From the NCBI RefSeq assembly GCF_032884065.1, contig NC_088879.1, positions 18,420,489 to 18,484,488 of the forward strand: a DNA stretch of 64,000 nt, in the 5' to 3' direction. Every line of letters begins with the position of its first letter. Positions within the stretch are counted from its first letter, which is position 1. Positions 63,421-64,000 of the stretch are shown piece by piece. The notes below the pieces were generated by a model. It was not told where the DNA came from. It worked only from the letters and a program-made list of their open reading frames with translations, and searched no databases. The DNA comes from Artemia franciscana (Eukaryota > Arthropoda > Branchiopoda > Anostraca > Artemiidae). The translations under genes and the position numbers were made by a program.

Positions 63421-64000
63421 ATCTATGAGAGCATCAAGCCTTTAGTGCAGGATAGAAGACGGACGGCCGAAAAAGATGAGGGTTTTTTCGATGAGGAATG
63501 TAGGCAGAAAAGGGAAGAGGTTATTAGGAGTTTTAGGCTACTTAAAGCAACAGGCCCATCAGATCAGGAATTAAACTTCTGCAGGCTATCTGAATATAGG
63601 AAAGTAAGGTCAAATTATGATAGGGTTAAAAAACTTAAAAAGAGAGAGAGGCAGAAGGAGATTAATGAAGAAATTAAGAGAGCTTACAGTATGAAAAACC
63701 CTAGAGAGTTTTGGTTGGTAGTTAAATGTTCAATCCAGGGCCTGGGAATAAGAGGAGATGTCCCGCCAGTTGAGACGTGGCCAGATTATTTTGAAAAGAG
63801 GGAGTCAGAACATGTCAGGACGAATGATTTGAATGGGTCAAATGATAGTGAGTTAGGGAGGGTGAATTACCCTTTAAGGCAGAATGATTACAGTTTAATT
63901 AGGCCTGTATCTGATGAAGAAATTTGGGATCAGTTGAAAAAGATGAAGGGTAACTCGTGTCCAGGAGTAGATGATATATCTACAAGGGTCCTGAGGTTGG
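63421..64000 (+). mobile_element. Non-LTR retrotransposon ORF2, open 5'-truncated fragment running off the window
   Basis: One uninterrupted frame of 193 codons from 63421 (stop TGA at 63418-63420) to the window end. It encodes the endonuclease-RT linker and the start of the RT: FFDEECRQKREEVIRSFRLL, then LSEYRKVRSNYDRVKKLKKR, NPREFWLVVKCSIQGLG, VETWPDYFEKRESEHV, then PVSDEEIWDQLKKMKGNSCP followed by GVDDISTRVL. The last part is the IxxAIxxLKxxKAPGxDGI motif of LINE reverse transcriptases. There is no stop or frameshift in the visible part, unlike the other three LINE fragments here, so it is young. The abrupt start after a T run suggests 5' truncation or a nearby frame break. Confidence 0.85.

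Overview
The window is eukaryotic nuclear DNA from an animal: AT-rich, intron-dominated, and packed with long TA and CT microsatellites, degenerate retrotransposons, hAT pieces and species-specific interspersed repeats. There is no prokaryotic operon structure, CRISPR array or plasmid/phage module. The arthropod-like gene matches together with the repeat style (large inverted repeats, TA tracts, GC-rich tandem blocks) remind me of a brine shrimp (Artemia-like crustacean). That assignment is from memory of such sequences and is tentative.

Four host genes can be recognised, all as spliced exons rather than long ORFs. (1) Plus strand, 4443-11245: the last four exons of an NPC1-type lysosomal cholesterol transporter, with a consistent phase chain and a terminal stop codon. 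(2) Minus strand, 16568-30666: four exons of an FRMD4A/B-like (FERM + CUPID domain) scaffold protein, convergent with NPC1. One expected exon is not found. (3) Minus strand, 52268-52500: one exon of fimbrin/plastin (linker plus the start of the first calponin-homology domain). (4) Minus strand, 60661-60893: one exon of a REEP5/6-type ER-shaping protein. The remaining exons of (3) and (4) were not found or lie outside.

Mobile DNA: dead jockey/CR1-like non-LTR elements at about 960-2945 (+), 14640-16060 (-) and 61870-62440 (+); the open 5'-truncated start of another element at 63421-64000 (+); a hAT (ZBED5-like) transposase relic at about 21914-23540; a 348-bp hAT-type MITE with a perfect 8-bp target-site duplication at 31381-31728; and Helitron helicase C-terminal relics on both arms of a palindrome at 37637-38558. 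A 1.7-kb repeat with a 105-bp inverted-repeat head occurs twice almost intact (18459-20177, 33018-34744). Parts of it, and an expanded variant with a ~290-bp tandem array, lie at 38577-43056, 46170-46455 and 59843-60077.

The most interesting structures are: (a) the 37-bp loop of that inverted-repeat head is in one orientation in two copies and reverse-complemented in the other two; (b) a 240-bp tandem array in the last NPC1 intron that is related to that intron's own splice-acceptor region; (c) a 349-bp duplication that copies the FRMD4 exon edge with its splice acceptor; (d) the palindrome with Helitron relics, two TA tracts and GC-rich hairpins. I see no convincing new enzymatic or defence system.
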